Source: Thermoplasmata archaeon (lineage in GTDB: Archaea > Thermoplasmatota > Thermoplasmata > Lutacidiplasmatales > UBA184). Taken from it: 64,000 bases of DNA. Position numbers and translations under genes: made by a program. Each line of letters begins with the position of its first letter. Within the stretch, counting starts at the first letter, position 1. The stretch covers positions 1 through 64,000 of the forward strand of contig JAKIWE010000006.1 of NCBI GenBank assembly GCA_022750195.1, given 5' to 3'. Below the pieces are notes generated by a model that did no database searches, was not told the DNA's origin, and worked only from the letters and a program-made list of their open reading frames with translations. Positions 50,877 to 58,463 of the stretch are shown here, piece by piece.

Positions 50877-53500
50877 CCGGTCGTCGCCTCCTTCGCCTCG
50901 CGCGCGAGGCGCTTGCGCCATTCCACGAGCCACTCGTGGGCCTCGAGCGGTGTCATCCGGTCGGGGTCGAGCGCTGCGATCGCGACCTCGACCTCGGAGC
51001 GCGTCGAGCCTTGCTCGGCGAGCAGGATCGCTTGAGTGTACCTCGCGCCTTTCCCCCGCGCCGTCTCCCCCGGGGGGACGGTCGAACCCGCCTCGAGGCG
51101 CTTGAGGAGCCGATCGGCCTCTTTCACGACCGGGGCCGGAAGGCCGGCGAGGCGCGCAACATGCAGCCCGTAGCTTCGATCCGTCCCGCCCGGAACCAGA
51201 TGGTGGAGGAAGACGATGTCGTCGCCGCTCTCCCGGACGGCCATGTGTCCGTTCGATGCGCCCGGCAAGGTTCGCACGAGCTCCGTGAGCTGGTGGTAGT
51301 GCGTCGCGAGCACGGTCCGGCATCCGATGCCGTCGTGCAGGTGTCGCAGCGTGGCCCAGGCCAGAGCGAGCCCGTCGAACGTGCTCGTCCCTCGACCGAC
51401 TTCGTCAAGGAGCACGAGCGACCCCGCGTCGCAGGAGCGGAGGATCTCCGCGACCTCACTCATCTCGACCATGAAGCTAGACTTGCCGCGGCCGATCTCG
51501 TCCGTGAAACCCATCCTGGTGAACAGCGAAGTGACCACGCCGATTCGGGCGAAGCGGGCCGGCACGAACGAGCCGGCTTGGGCGAGGACGACGAGAAGGC
51601 CCACCTGGCGCATGTACGTCGACTTGCCCGACATGTTCGGGCCGGTCAGGACGAGCAGGCGTTGCCCGTCCGCATCGAGCTCCGTGTCGTTCGGGACGAA
51701 GCGGCCGGCGAGGAGCCGGTCGAGCACCGGGTGGCGGCCGTCGCGGATCTGGAGCCGGTGACCGTCGTCGACCTGGGGCCGGACCAGCCCCCGTTCCTGG
51801 GCGAGTCGGGCGAAGGCGAGGAGGGCGTCCAGCTCGCCCACGGCGCGCGCGAGACGGCTGAGCCGGGGGAGAAACGCCTCGACCTCGGTGAGGAACCGCT
51901 CGAGCCTCGCGCCGTGCGCCGTCGCGCGACGGTCCCGGGCAGAGAGGATGGTCGACTCGATCCCTGCGAGCTCCTCCGTGGTGAACCGTTCGCCTTGGGC
52001 GAGCGTCTGCTTGCGCCGGAAGTGCGCGGGAACCCGCGCGAGGTTCGACTTAGAGACCTCGAAGTAGTAGCCGAAGACCTGGTTGTATCCGACCTTGAGC
52101 CCCCGGATCCCTGCGGCCGCCTGCTCCCGGCGCTCGAGCGCCTCGAGCTGGGCGAGTCCCGCCTGCTCCTCACGGCGCAGCGCGTCGATCGCGTCGTCGT
52201 AGCCGTCGCGGAACAGGTCGGCCGCGTCGATCGAGGCCGGGAGAGGGTCGGCGATCGCCGAGGTCAGAAGGGCCCGGAGCTCGGGGATCGGGTCCAGTCG
52301 TTCGTGGACCGCTCCCAAAAGCCCGAGCGGAGGGGGGGAGGCGAGCCAGGCTCGCAATCCGTCAATGAGACCTAGGCTCTCCCGAAGCGCGCCGAGCTCG
52401 GAAGCGTGGGCGCGCCGACCGGCGACCCGAGCGCCGATCCGCGCGACGTCGGCGAAGGTGCGGAGCATGCGAACGGCGACGGCGAGCTCGGTTCCCTTCT
52501 GAGCGAGCTGCTCGACCGCGTCCAGCCGCTCGTTGATCGCTGCGACGTCCGCCAGGGGATTGCGCAACCAGAAGGCGATCGTCCGGTGACCCGGCGCGGT
52601 CGCCGAGACGTCCCACGTCGCGAGGAGCGTAGGCCCGGAGGGGTCGTCCGGGTTCATCGGACGGACGATCTCCAGGTGTCGGAGGGTCTTCCCGTCGAGC
52701 GGAAGTCGACGCACGGTTCGAGGCACCGACCGCTCGAGGTACGGGAGGAGGCGTGGCTGGCTGGTTTGCACGTACGCCGCCAATCGGCCCTCCGCGTCGG
52801 CGACCCCGGCATCTTCGGCACCGGCGGCGGGATGCGGGCGGAGGGTGGCCGCACCGGCCGCCGCGGGGGCCGGCTCGAGGCGGGCATGGGGAAATTCGCG
52901 TTGGAGGAGGCTCGAAAGGGCCGACGAGCTTCCTCGGGGGGTTGGCGGACCGAGGAACAGGATCTCCCGGGGATTGAACGGCGCCAAGGTGGCCACAGCA
53001 GATTCCGCTCCCGGGTGGGCGGCGACGCCGGAGAACCATTCGCCGGTCGTGATGTCGACGGCGGCGTACGCCGCCGGAGCGGAATCGCCGAGGATGAGCA
53101 CGGCGAGAAAGTTGTGGTCCGCCCCGGGGAGGATCCGGTCCTCGACGACGGTGCCGGGCGTGACGACGCGCGTAACCTCTCGCCGGACGAGACCCTTCGC
53201 CTGACGGGCGTCCTCGACCTGATCGCAGACCGCGACCTTGTGGCCTCGACGGATCAGGCGACCGAGGTAGGTCTCCACCGCATGGTAGGGAACCCCTGCC
53301 ATCGGCGTCCGGTCGCCGGTGGCGTCGGGGGCGCGGGCCGTCAGGACGATCTCGAGCTCCTTCGAGAGCAGTTTCGCGTCATCCCCAAACGCCTCGTAGA
53401 AGTCGCCGACCCGGATCAGCACGAGGTGGCCCGGATACTGCGCCTTGACGCTCTCGTACTGCTCGAGGAGCGGGGTGAGAGCGCCGCCGCTGGACGGCAT
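50873..53500 (-). CDS. mutS: DNA mismatch repair protein MutS
   Basis: The 875-aa protein starts with the mismatch-recognition domain LVLIRVGDFYEAFGDDAKLL, containing the Phe-x-Glu (FYE) motif. The ATPase domain has LVLTGPNMSGKSTYMRQVGLLVVLAQAGSFVPA (Walker A), SLVLLDEVGRGTSTFDGLALAWA (Walker B) and the TRMGFTDEIGRGKSSFMVEMSE segment. The end is LEAHEWLVEWRKRLAREA. It is of the MutS1 type that works with MutL. A TATA-like GTTAAC at 53524-53529 lies 26 nt before the ATG. It heads a three-gene mutS-mutL-nuclease unit. Confidence 0.97.
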   Translation of the reverse strand: MPSSGGALTPLLEQYESVKAQYPGHLVLIRVGDFYEAFGDDAKLLSKELEIVLTARAPDATGDRTPMAGVPYHAVETYLGRLIRRGHKVAVCDQVEDARQAKGLVRREVTRVVTPGTVVEDRILPGADHNFLAVLILGDSAPAAYAAVDITTGEWFSGVAAHPGAESAVATLAPFNPREILFLGPPTPRGSSSALSSLLQREFPHARLEPAPAAAGAATLRPHPAAGAEDAGVADAEGRLAAYVQTSQPRLLPYLERSVPRTVRRLPLDGKTLRHLEIVRPMNPDDPSGPTLLATWDVSATAPGHRTIAFWLRNPLADVAAINERLDAVEQLAQKGTELAVAVRMLRTFADVARIGARVAGRRAHASELGALRESLGLIDGLRAWLASPPPLGLLGAVHERLDPIPELRALLTSAIADPLPASIDAADLFRDGYDDAIDALRREEQAGLAQLEALERREQAAAGIRGLKVGYNQVFGYYFEVSKSNLARVPAHFRRKQTLAQGERFTTEELAGIESTILSARDRRATAHGARLERFLTEVEAFLPRLSRLARAVGELDALLAFARLAQERGLVRPQVDDGHRLQIRDGRHPVLDRLLAGRFVPNDTELDADGQRLLVLTGPNMSGKSTYMRQVGLLVVLAQAGSFVPARFARIGVVTSLFTRMGFTDEIGRGKSSFMVEMSEVAEILRSCDAGSLVLLDEVGRGTSTFDGLALAWATLRHLHDGIGCRTVLATHYHQLTELVRTLPGASNGHMAVRESGDDIVFLHHLVPGGTDRSYGLHVARLAGLPAPVVKEADRLLKRLEAGSTVPPGETARGKGARYTQAILLAEQGSTRSEVEVAIAALDPDRMTPLEAHEWLVEWRKRLAREAKEATTG

Positions 53501-53650
53501 CGAGCTCCCGAGCGAGCGTAGGAGTTAACACGTTCTCAGCGAAGCTGAAACACCCTGCCACCACGGAGTCGTGTCGACGCGCGGAGCGTCGGCCAAACGG
53601 TCCCCATCCTAGAACTCACTCCCGTGCGCAGAGCCGCGCGAGGGGAGAGG

Positions 53651-53734
53651 CGCTGAGGGGGAGATTTGAACTCCCGTGGCGTTGCCGCCACCGGTTTTCA
53701 AGACCGGCGCCTTCCCGAGCTAGGCTACCTCAGC
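53651..53734 (-). tRNA. tRNA-Ser(UGA)
   Basis: On the minus strand GCTGAGG pairs with CCTCAGC (53734-53728 and 53658-53652), discriminator G at 53651. D stem GCC/GGC, anticodon stem CCGGT/ACCGG with anticodon TGA at 53700-53698, a long variable arm TGGCG-GCAA-CGCCA, and T arm GGGAG-TTCAAAT-CTCCC. It is a normal class II tRNA of 84 nt with no intron. TATA-like GGTTAATGG at 53766-53774 lies about 36 nt upstream. Confidence 0.96.
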
Positions 53735-53765
53735 ACCCTCGCCGCGCCGGAAGCCGTCGGCCGGT

Positions 53766-53774
53766 CCATTAACC
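53766..53774 (-). promoter_or_regulatory. TATA box of tRNA-Ser
   Basis: CAGGTTAATGG on the minus strand, centred 36 nt before the tRNA-Ser 5' end, matching the spacing seen at tRNA-Lys. Confidence 0.5.
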
Positions 53775-53805
53775 TGCCGTCGGGGAGACGGTCCGGCGGG
53801 AGGAG

Positions 53806-53907
53806 TGCAGGTGCCGGGAGTTCCGCGGCGGCCGCGGGGCGGTCGACCGGTTCGAACCCGGGTGATCAGCTTGGAGGGCTGATATCCTACCGCTAGATTA
53901 CACCTGC
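53806..53907 (-). tRNA. tRNA-Gly(UCC) with T-loop intron
   Basis: On the minus strand GCAGGTG (53907-53901) pairs with CACCTGC (53813-53807), discriminator A at 53806. D arm ATCT-AGCGGTA-GGAT; anticodon arm TCAGC-CCTCCAA-GCTGA with anticodon TCC at 53875-53873; T stem CCGGG/CCCGG. The gene is 102 nt; removing 31 nt (53850-53820) gives a 71-nt tRNA with T loop TTCGAAT. Position 33, almost always U in tRNAs, is C here. The promoter is weak (TCATAG near 53947). Confidence 0.9.
53820..53850 (-). other. T-loop intron of tRNA-Gly (position 59/60)
   Basis: The 31-nt intron shows a strict bulge-helix-bulge. The outer helix is the T stem. The 4-bp helix is TTCG (53856-53853) with CGGA (53825-53822). 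The 5' bulge is AAC (53852-53850) and the 3' bulge ACT (53821-53819), each cut after the second base. The intron stem is CGG/CCG (53849-53847 with 53828-53826), extended by a T-G pair. The junction design is the same as in the tRNA-Lys T-loop intron. Confidence 0.9.
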
Positions 53908-53945
53908 ATCGCCGCCGGACGCGAGGCATCGACCCGCGTCCGAGG

Positions 53946-54518
53946 CTATGAGTCTTCGCTTGACGGCGCGTCGCCGTGGCGCACCGCGCCGAGGTCGACG
54001 AGCGCCACGCGCTCGAGCACCAGTCCTTCCCAGGACGACGCGGTGAGCACGGCCCGTTCCTCCACGGCTATCCCGAGCCGTTCGAGCAGCGCTTCGTTCA
54101 CCGCGCGGGGATAGGCGGACGGGTCCGGCTCCAGCCCGAGAGCTTCGAGCAGGGCCTCGAGGGGGCGCGGTCGCTCCGTGACCAGGACGAACGCGCTCGT
54201 TCGGTCGGAGAATCCGACCTTCGCTAACGCTCGCGGCAGCTGGTCGTCGCCCGCGACGAACAGGGCCAGCTCGGCGCTGCGGTCGCGCAACCGGGTCGTG
54301 CCCCGGGACCGGGAGCGTCCGAGGTGGGCCCAGGCCGACAGCAGATGGCGTTCGCCGGCGATCGCATCGGCGTCGAAGAGCGCGACGAGTTCCTTGCCTT
54401 CCGACCCCAAGCGACGCAGGAGGACGATGAGCTCCTTGGTCGTCGGCGCTCCGGCGACGCGGCGACGGGCGCCGACGGCCACGATCGGCCTCTCACCGGC
54501 CGGTGGAAGGGGCGCCAA
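53946..54518 (-). CDS. KEOPS subunit Cgi121-like protein
   Basis: The 190-aa protein has the Cgi121 pattern: a helical stretch, LVALFDADAIAGERHLLSAWAHLGRSRSRGTTRLRDRSAELALFVAGDDQLPRALAKVGFSDRTSAFVLV, then a long C-terminal helical part (PRAVNEALLERLGI). Cgi121 binds tRNA and activates the KEOPS complex that makes t6A37. The match is by pattern, without a single invariant motif, so it is tentative. It lies 38 nt upstream of the tRNA-Gly on the same strand and 7 nt behind the MBL gene. Confidence 0.6.
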   Translation of the reverse strand: MAPLPPAGERPIVAVGARRRVAGAPTTKELIVLLRRLGSEGKELVALFDADAIAGERHLLSAWAHLGRSRSRGTTRLRDRSAELALFVAGDDQLPRALAKVGFSDRTSAFVLVTERPRPLEALLEALGLEPDPSAYPRAVNEALLERLGIAVEERAVLTASSWEGLVLERVALVDLGAVRHGDAPSSEDS

Positions 54519-54525
54519 GGGAGTC

Positions 54526-55161
54526 TCACTCCTTCAGGATGGCGAGGAACTGCTCCCGGGTCCGCGGCGCGAGCGTGTAGTTCTCGCGCTTCTCCCGGCC
54601 GATCGTCGACGTAGGGCTGGTCCCGTAGTCGTGACCCGGGAGCACGACGAGCGCGTCGTCGAGGGTCTTCACCCTGCCGTGGAGGCTGTCGTACATCTGG
54701 GACGGGTCCCCTCCGGGGAGGTCGGTCCGGCCGCATTCGCCGACGAACAAGGTGTCGCCAGTCGCAACGTGACCTTCGAAGATGTAGAGCACGCTATCCC
54801 GTGTGTGACCCGGAGTGTGAACGACCTCGATCTTGAGCCGCCCGGACTCGATCACGCTCCCGTCGTCGACGGAGACGTCCTGGCGGAGGGGAGCGACCCG
54901 GTGAGCGACCACTTTCGCCCCGGTGCGCTCCCGGACCTCCTCGTTGCCCGCGACGTGGTCCCGGTGGCTGTGCGTGTTGAGGATGAACCGGACCTTGACG
55001 CCATGGCGATCGATGGACGCAAGGACCGGCTCGATCCCGAACGACGGGTCGATGACCACCCCTTCCCCTCCCTCGGAGTCGGCCACGAGGTACGTGAAGT
55101 TCTGCATCGGCCCGACCTGCCGCTGCTCGAGGAACACAGTTTCGCCGAGTTCCCTGTGCAT
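54526..55161 (-). CDS. Metallo-beta-lactamase-fold hydrolase (glyoxalase II / persulfide dioxygenase-like)
   Basis: From the ATG at 55161 the product is 211 aa. It has THSHRDHVAGN (the HxHxDH metal motif), VVHTPGHTRDSVLYIFEGHVATGDTLFVGECGRTDLPGGDPSQMYDSL and VLPGHDYG. The CGRTDLPGGDPSQMYDSL segment is typical of the ETHE1/persulfide-dioxygenase-like branch as well as of some glyoxalase II proteins. The substrate could be a thioester or a low-molecular-weight persulfide. A TATA element about 32 nt upstream selects this start over the ATG at 55191. Confidence 0.88.
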   Translation of the reverse strand: MHRELGETVFLEQRQVGPMQNFTYLVADSEGGEGVVIDPSFGIEPVLASIDRHGVKVRFILNTHSHRDHVAGNEEVRERTGAKVVAHRVAPLRQDVSVDDGSVIESGRLKIEVVHTPGHTRDSVLYIFEGHVATGDTLFVGECGRTDLPGGDPSQMYDSLHGRVKTLDDALVVLPGHDYGTSPTSTIGREKRENYTLAPRTREQFLAILKE

Positions 55162-55187
55162 ATTTGACGGTGGGGTGCGAGCTATTC

Positions 55188-55198
55188 GCACGGTTTAT
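55188..55198. promoter_or_regulatory. Shared divergent TATA element
   Basis: CACGGTTTATCGGCC reads as TTTATCGG on the plus strand and CCGATAAACC on the minus strand. It is centred about 29 nt before the plus-strand gene at 55222 and about 32 nt before the minus-strand gene at 55161. No other TATA candidate exists in the 60-nt gap. Confidence 0.5.
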
Positions 55199-55221
55199 CG
55201 GCCGGACCGAATAGCCCGCGC

Positions 55222-56454
55222 GTGAGTGCGTCGGCCGAAGGGCGCCGTCGTTCCCGGGCGGCGATCCCTGTCTCCTCGGACCAAGTGACGGCCTTTCGGC
55301 TGAAACGCCACCACCTCCTCGATCGCGCTCCACTGTCTTCGCTCGCCTCCGTCGTGGCCGACATGGGTGGGGCCCAGGCACAGCTCCTCGCCGCCGCGGA
55401 GCTGTCTCTGTGGGCCCGCGTCCGCGATCTACCCCCCGGAGCCGTCGACGTCGCCCTCTGGAAACGGAGGGCTTTGGCCAAGGCGTGGTGCATGCGGCGG
55501 ACCCTGTTCTTGCTTCCTTCGAAGGAGCTCGCGATCTACGTACGCGGCTCGGCCCGTCGGGCTGAGAAGGAAATCCGGTGGGTCCTCAATCGAGGATTCC
55601 CAGCGGAGAAGCTCGAGCGCCTGTTGGCGACCGCCCTCGCCTCGCTCGACGAACCACAGACCCGGACCGAGCTGGCCGAGAAGGTCGGGCGGTCGCTTGG
55701 GCTTCGGCTCCGCCAGCAACCCGGTGGCGGATGGGGGGGGCGACGACCCATGCCCTGCGTCGAGGTCGGCAAGCAGTACTTTCCGGCCGACTATCTCCTT
55801 CACCTGGTCGGGGCCCGGGGGGTCGTCTGCTCCGGGCCGACTCGAGGGGGCGAGGCGACTTTCGTCCGCGCCGACGCCTGGATCCGGTCGTTTCGTGATT
55901 GGGCCCCCGAGCGAGCCGAAGAGGAGCTCCTCCGGCGGTACCTTCGAGCCTTCGGACCCGCCACCGTAGCGGATTTCGTCGCGTGGACGCGGATGCGACA
56001 CTCCGATGCCCGCGGCATCTGGGCTCGCGTGGAGGCAGAGCTCGCTGAGGTCGCCGTCGAGGGCTCGCCGGCCTGGATCGTACGACGCGATCTGCCCGAG
56101 CTTCAACGCGCCGCAATTAACGAAGTCTCGGTCCGGCTCCTGCCGTACTTCGATTCGTTCGTCTTGGGCCACATGGAGCGGGGCCACCTTCTCGAGGCGA
56201 AGCACCACCGCCGAGTGTACCGCGACCAAGGGTGGATCGCCCCGGTACTCCTGGTCGACGGTCGCGTCGCCGGCGTCTGGTCCCACGCCCGCAAGGGGTC
56301 CCGTCTTTCGGTTCAGGTCGAGCCGTTCGAGAACGTCGCCAAGGAGGTTCAGCGCCGCATCCGCGAGGAGGTGGCGACGCTCGCCAATTTCCTAGGGGCC
56401 ACCGAAGCGACGACTCGGTTCTCAACTCTCCGTACCGGGGCCCGCGCCCTTTGA
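55222..56454 (+). CDS. AlkZ-like winged-helix DNA glycosylase family protein
   Basis: The 410-aa protein belongs to the HTH_42/AlkZ (YcaQ) family. The N-terminus has RHHLLDRAPLSSLASVVADMGGAQAQLLAAAELSLWARV, whose QAQ matches the QxQ signature of the AlkZ catalytic region. TLFLLPSKELAIYVRG follows. The middle has ARVEAELAEVAV and VSVRLLPYFDSFVLGHMERGHLLEAKHHRRVYRDQGWIAPVLLVDGRVAGVW. These proteins unhook alkylated or cross-linked bases in bacteria; the activity here is unverified. The start is GTG at 55222. Confidence 0.78.
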   Translation: MSASAEGRRRSRAAIPVSSDQVTAFRLKRHHLLDRAPLSSLASVVADMGGAQAQLLAAAELSLWARVRDLPPGAVDVALWKRRALAKAWCMRRTLFLLPSKELAIYVRGSARRAEKEIRWVLNRGFPAEKLERLLATALASLDEPQTRTELAEKVGRSLGLRLRQQPGGGWGGRRPMPCVEVGKQYFPADYLLHLVGARGVVCSGPTRGGEATFVRADAWIRSFRDWAPERAEEELLRRYLRAFGPATVADFVAWTRMRHSDARGIWARVEAELAEVAVEGSPAWIVRRDLPELQRAAINEVSVRLLPYFDSFVLGHMERGHLLEAKHHRRVYRDQGWIAPVLLVDGRVAGVWSHARKGSRLSVQVEPFENVAKEVQRRIREEVATLANFLGATEATTRFSTLRTGARAL

Positions 56455-56516
56455 CGTACGGTTCGCCATCCTCGGGTTCCGAGGGCCGGGGCGTCTCGGG
56501 GCCGGCAGAACCGAGG

Positions 56517-57434
56517 CTAGCGCGCTTCGTCGAGCTCGGCCACCGGGCCACCGCTCACGGCGTCGACCACGACGCGGCCCCCGGAGCTCTCGGCGTACCA
56601 GAACGGCACGTGAAGCACGACCGCCGTGCCGATCGCCAGGTCGGAGGGACCGGGCGGGACCTTGCGCCGTTCGATGATCAGCGCGCCCGCGTGCTGTTCC
56701 GTGTGGTCGACGCTGACGGTGTGATGACGACGAAGGGCCGACTCCGCTCGCTCGCGTGCTTCGTGCTCGGAGAGCGTCGGTTCGAGCCTCTCGGAAGGGA
56801 GCTCGATCTCCTCGACCAGGTCTCGCTCCCCGACCTCCCAGACGTCGACGCGCCCGGACAAGGCGTTGACCGCGACCAGGTGGTCCGCGATGGTGCCCGG
56901 CCGCCCGTGGGGGGTTGGGGTCCGCACCCGGTAGGGGGCCACGTAGAACGGCACGAGTCGTAGCACGTATCGACCTTCCTCTACGCCCGCCACCGTCCGA
57001 GCGTCCTCCTCGGAGAGCCGAGGCCGCACCGTCCGGGTCTGCGTCGGGACGAAGGAGGGGGGCGGCTCGAGCGGCCCTTCCCCTTCCTCGGCGTCGTCGG
57101 TGTCACGGACCAGGGCGACCGGAGAGGGGAGCAGCAGCTCCCCCATCGCGGGTCCGAGCGTCTGAGCGTCGAGCACCTCGAGGCCGCGCTCGGAGGCGAC
57201 GGAGCGAGCGGCCGGGCCGGGGTCCTCCGTGTAGATGATCGTGCGGTGCAGGGAATCCGGGGGAAACTCGAGCTCGACCTCCGCCGGGGAGGGGGAGCCC
57301 GCGACGACGAGAACAACTCGTCGGTCGCGATTGCGGACCGCCTTGAGACCCGCGGGGCGATCCTCGAGGCGGTAGCCGGCAGCATCGAGGAGCCGGCGCA
57401 ACAGCGACGTGCGCGTGCCGGACTCGCCCATCAT
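56517..57434 (-). CDS. Hypothetical protein, two-part architecture
   Basis: The 305-aa protein is not recognised. The N-terminal third (LLRRLLDAAGYRLEDRPAGLKAVRNRDRRVVLVVAG...VELEF) resembles in outline a small alpha/beta domain of the restriction-endonuclease type, but no ExK motif is visible. A middle acidic linker (DTDDAEEGEGPLEPPP) precedes a C-terminal beta-rich domain with RYVLRLVPFYVAPYRV, LVAVNALSGRVDVWE and GTAVVLHVPFWYAESSGGRVVVDAVSGG. The gene is preceded by a 16-bp palindrome. The start is ATG at 57434 or 57431. Confidence 0.5.
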   Translation of the reverse strand: MMGESGTRTSLLRRLLDAAGYRLEDRPAGLKAVRNRDRRVVLVVAGSPSPAEVELEFPPDSLHRTIIYTEDPGPAARSVASERGLEVLDAQTLGPAMGELLLPSPVALVRDTDDAEEGEGPLEPPPSFVPTQTRTVRPRLSEEDARTVAGVEEGRYVLRLVPFYVAPYRVRTPTPHGRPGTIADHLVAVNALSGRVDVWEVGERDLVEEIELPSERLEPTLSEHEARERAESALRRHHTVSVDHTEQHAGALIIERRKVPPGPSDLAIGTAVVLHVPFWYAESSGGRVVVDAVSGGPVAELDEAR

Positions 57435-57448
57435 GTGCGCGACGCTGC

Positions 57449-57464
57449 GCCAGATTAATCTGGC
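57449..57464. promoter_or_regulatory. 16-bp perfect palindrome over a TATA element
   Basis: GCCAGATTAATCTGGC is a perfect palindrome with an AT core, centred about 24 nt before the minus-strand start at 57434. It could act as TATA box and dimeric operator at once. The plus-strand DUF72 gene begins 75 nt away and may share it. Confidence 0.45.
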
Positions 57465-57538
57465 TATCGCCGGATTCGCAGCGCCTCCCGGACGTCCGGT
57501 GTCGGAACTTCCAAGGGAGGGGGTGTCGTGCCGCTCGC

Positions 57539-58357
57539 GTGGAGCGGTACCGGGTCGGCTGCTCGGGGTGGGGGTACGACGACTGGGTCGGCCCGTTCTA
57601 CCCTCCGGGGACCCCCGCGGGCGATTACCTCAGCCGCTACGCCCGCGTCTTCGACCTCGCCGAGGTCGATTCGTCGTTCTACCGTGCTCCGACCCCGTTC
57701 CTGACCCGACGGTGGGCCACCACCACCCCCGACCGGTTCACCTTCACGCTGAAGGTTCCCCGGGCGCTCATCGATGCGACCCCTGCCGAGATCCCGGCAG
57801 GGGTCGAGTCGTTCTGTCGGGCGATCGAGCCGCTCGTCGAGGCCGGCAAGATGGGGGGGTTGGTCGCCCAGTACCCGCCTTCCTTCCGCCGAGAGACCGG
57901 CTTGCTCCGGCTCGAGGCGATGCTGGAGTTCGTGCCGGCCGACCTTCCGCTGGCGGTCGAGCTCCGTCACGGCAGCTGGTGGGTGCCGGCGACCCGGGCA
58001 GCGCTCCAGGCAAGGAGCGCGACCCTCGTCTGGTCGGTCGCGCCGGGGGTCCGTCCGCCGTTCTGGATCACGGGGAGCACCGCGTACGTCCGATTCCTCG
58101 GGGACCGGGCGCTCACGAAGTTCGACCACCTTCAGCGCGACTACCGAGAGGAGATGGAAGTGATGCGAAAGCACCTCGAGGACGAAGGTCGGTCGGCCCA
58201 GGAGGCCTTCCTCCTCGTGAACAACCACTTCATGGGTTACGGCCCCGGGACCGCCCAGGTGCTGCGCGAGGTCCTCGGGCTCCCCCCGCTCGACATGACT
58301 CTGGCTCGGACCGCTCCAGGGCAACGACAGCTCGGAGAGGCCGGCGCGTTCGACTAG
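57539..58357 (+). CDS. DUF72 family protein
   Basis: The 272-aa protein matches DUF72, a TIM-barrel family of unknown function. It has YRVGCSGWGYDDWVGPFYPPGTPAGDYLSRYARVFDLAEVDSSFYRAPTPFLTRRWATTTPDRFTFTLKVPR, LPLAVELRHGSWW, and the end AFLLVNNHFMGYGPGTAQVLRE. The start is GTG at 57539, with a GGGAGGGGG run about 15 nt upstream. Confidence 0.9.
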   Translation: MERYRVGCSGWGYDDWVGPFYPPGTPAGDYLSRYARVFDLAEVDSSFYRAPTPFLTRRWATTTPDRFTFTLKVPRALIDATPAEIPAGVESFCRAIEPLVEAGKMGGLVAQYPPSFRRETGLLRLEAMLEFVPADLPLAVELRHGSWWVPATRAALQARSATLVWSVAPGVRPPFWITGSTAYVRFLGDRALTKFDHLQRDYREEMEVMRKHLEDEGRSAQEAFLLVNNHFMGYGPGTAQVLREVLGLPPLDMTLARTAPGQRQLGEAGAFD

Positions 58358-58463
58358 CTTGACCCGAGGGGCGCGGGTCCGTCGTCAGGAGGCCCGCGGA
58401 GGTTGCTTTGAATACCGGGCGCCAGGTCCCTGAGTGGAGCGTGACGGCCGTCGGCCGACCCGG

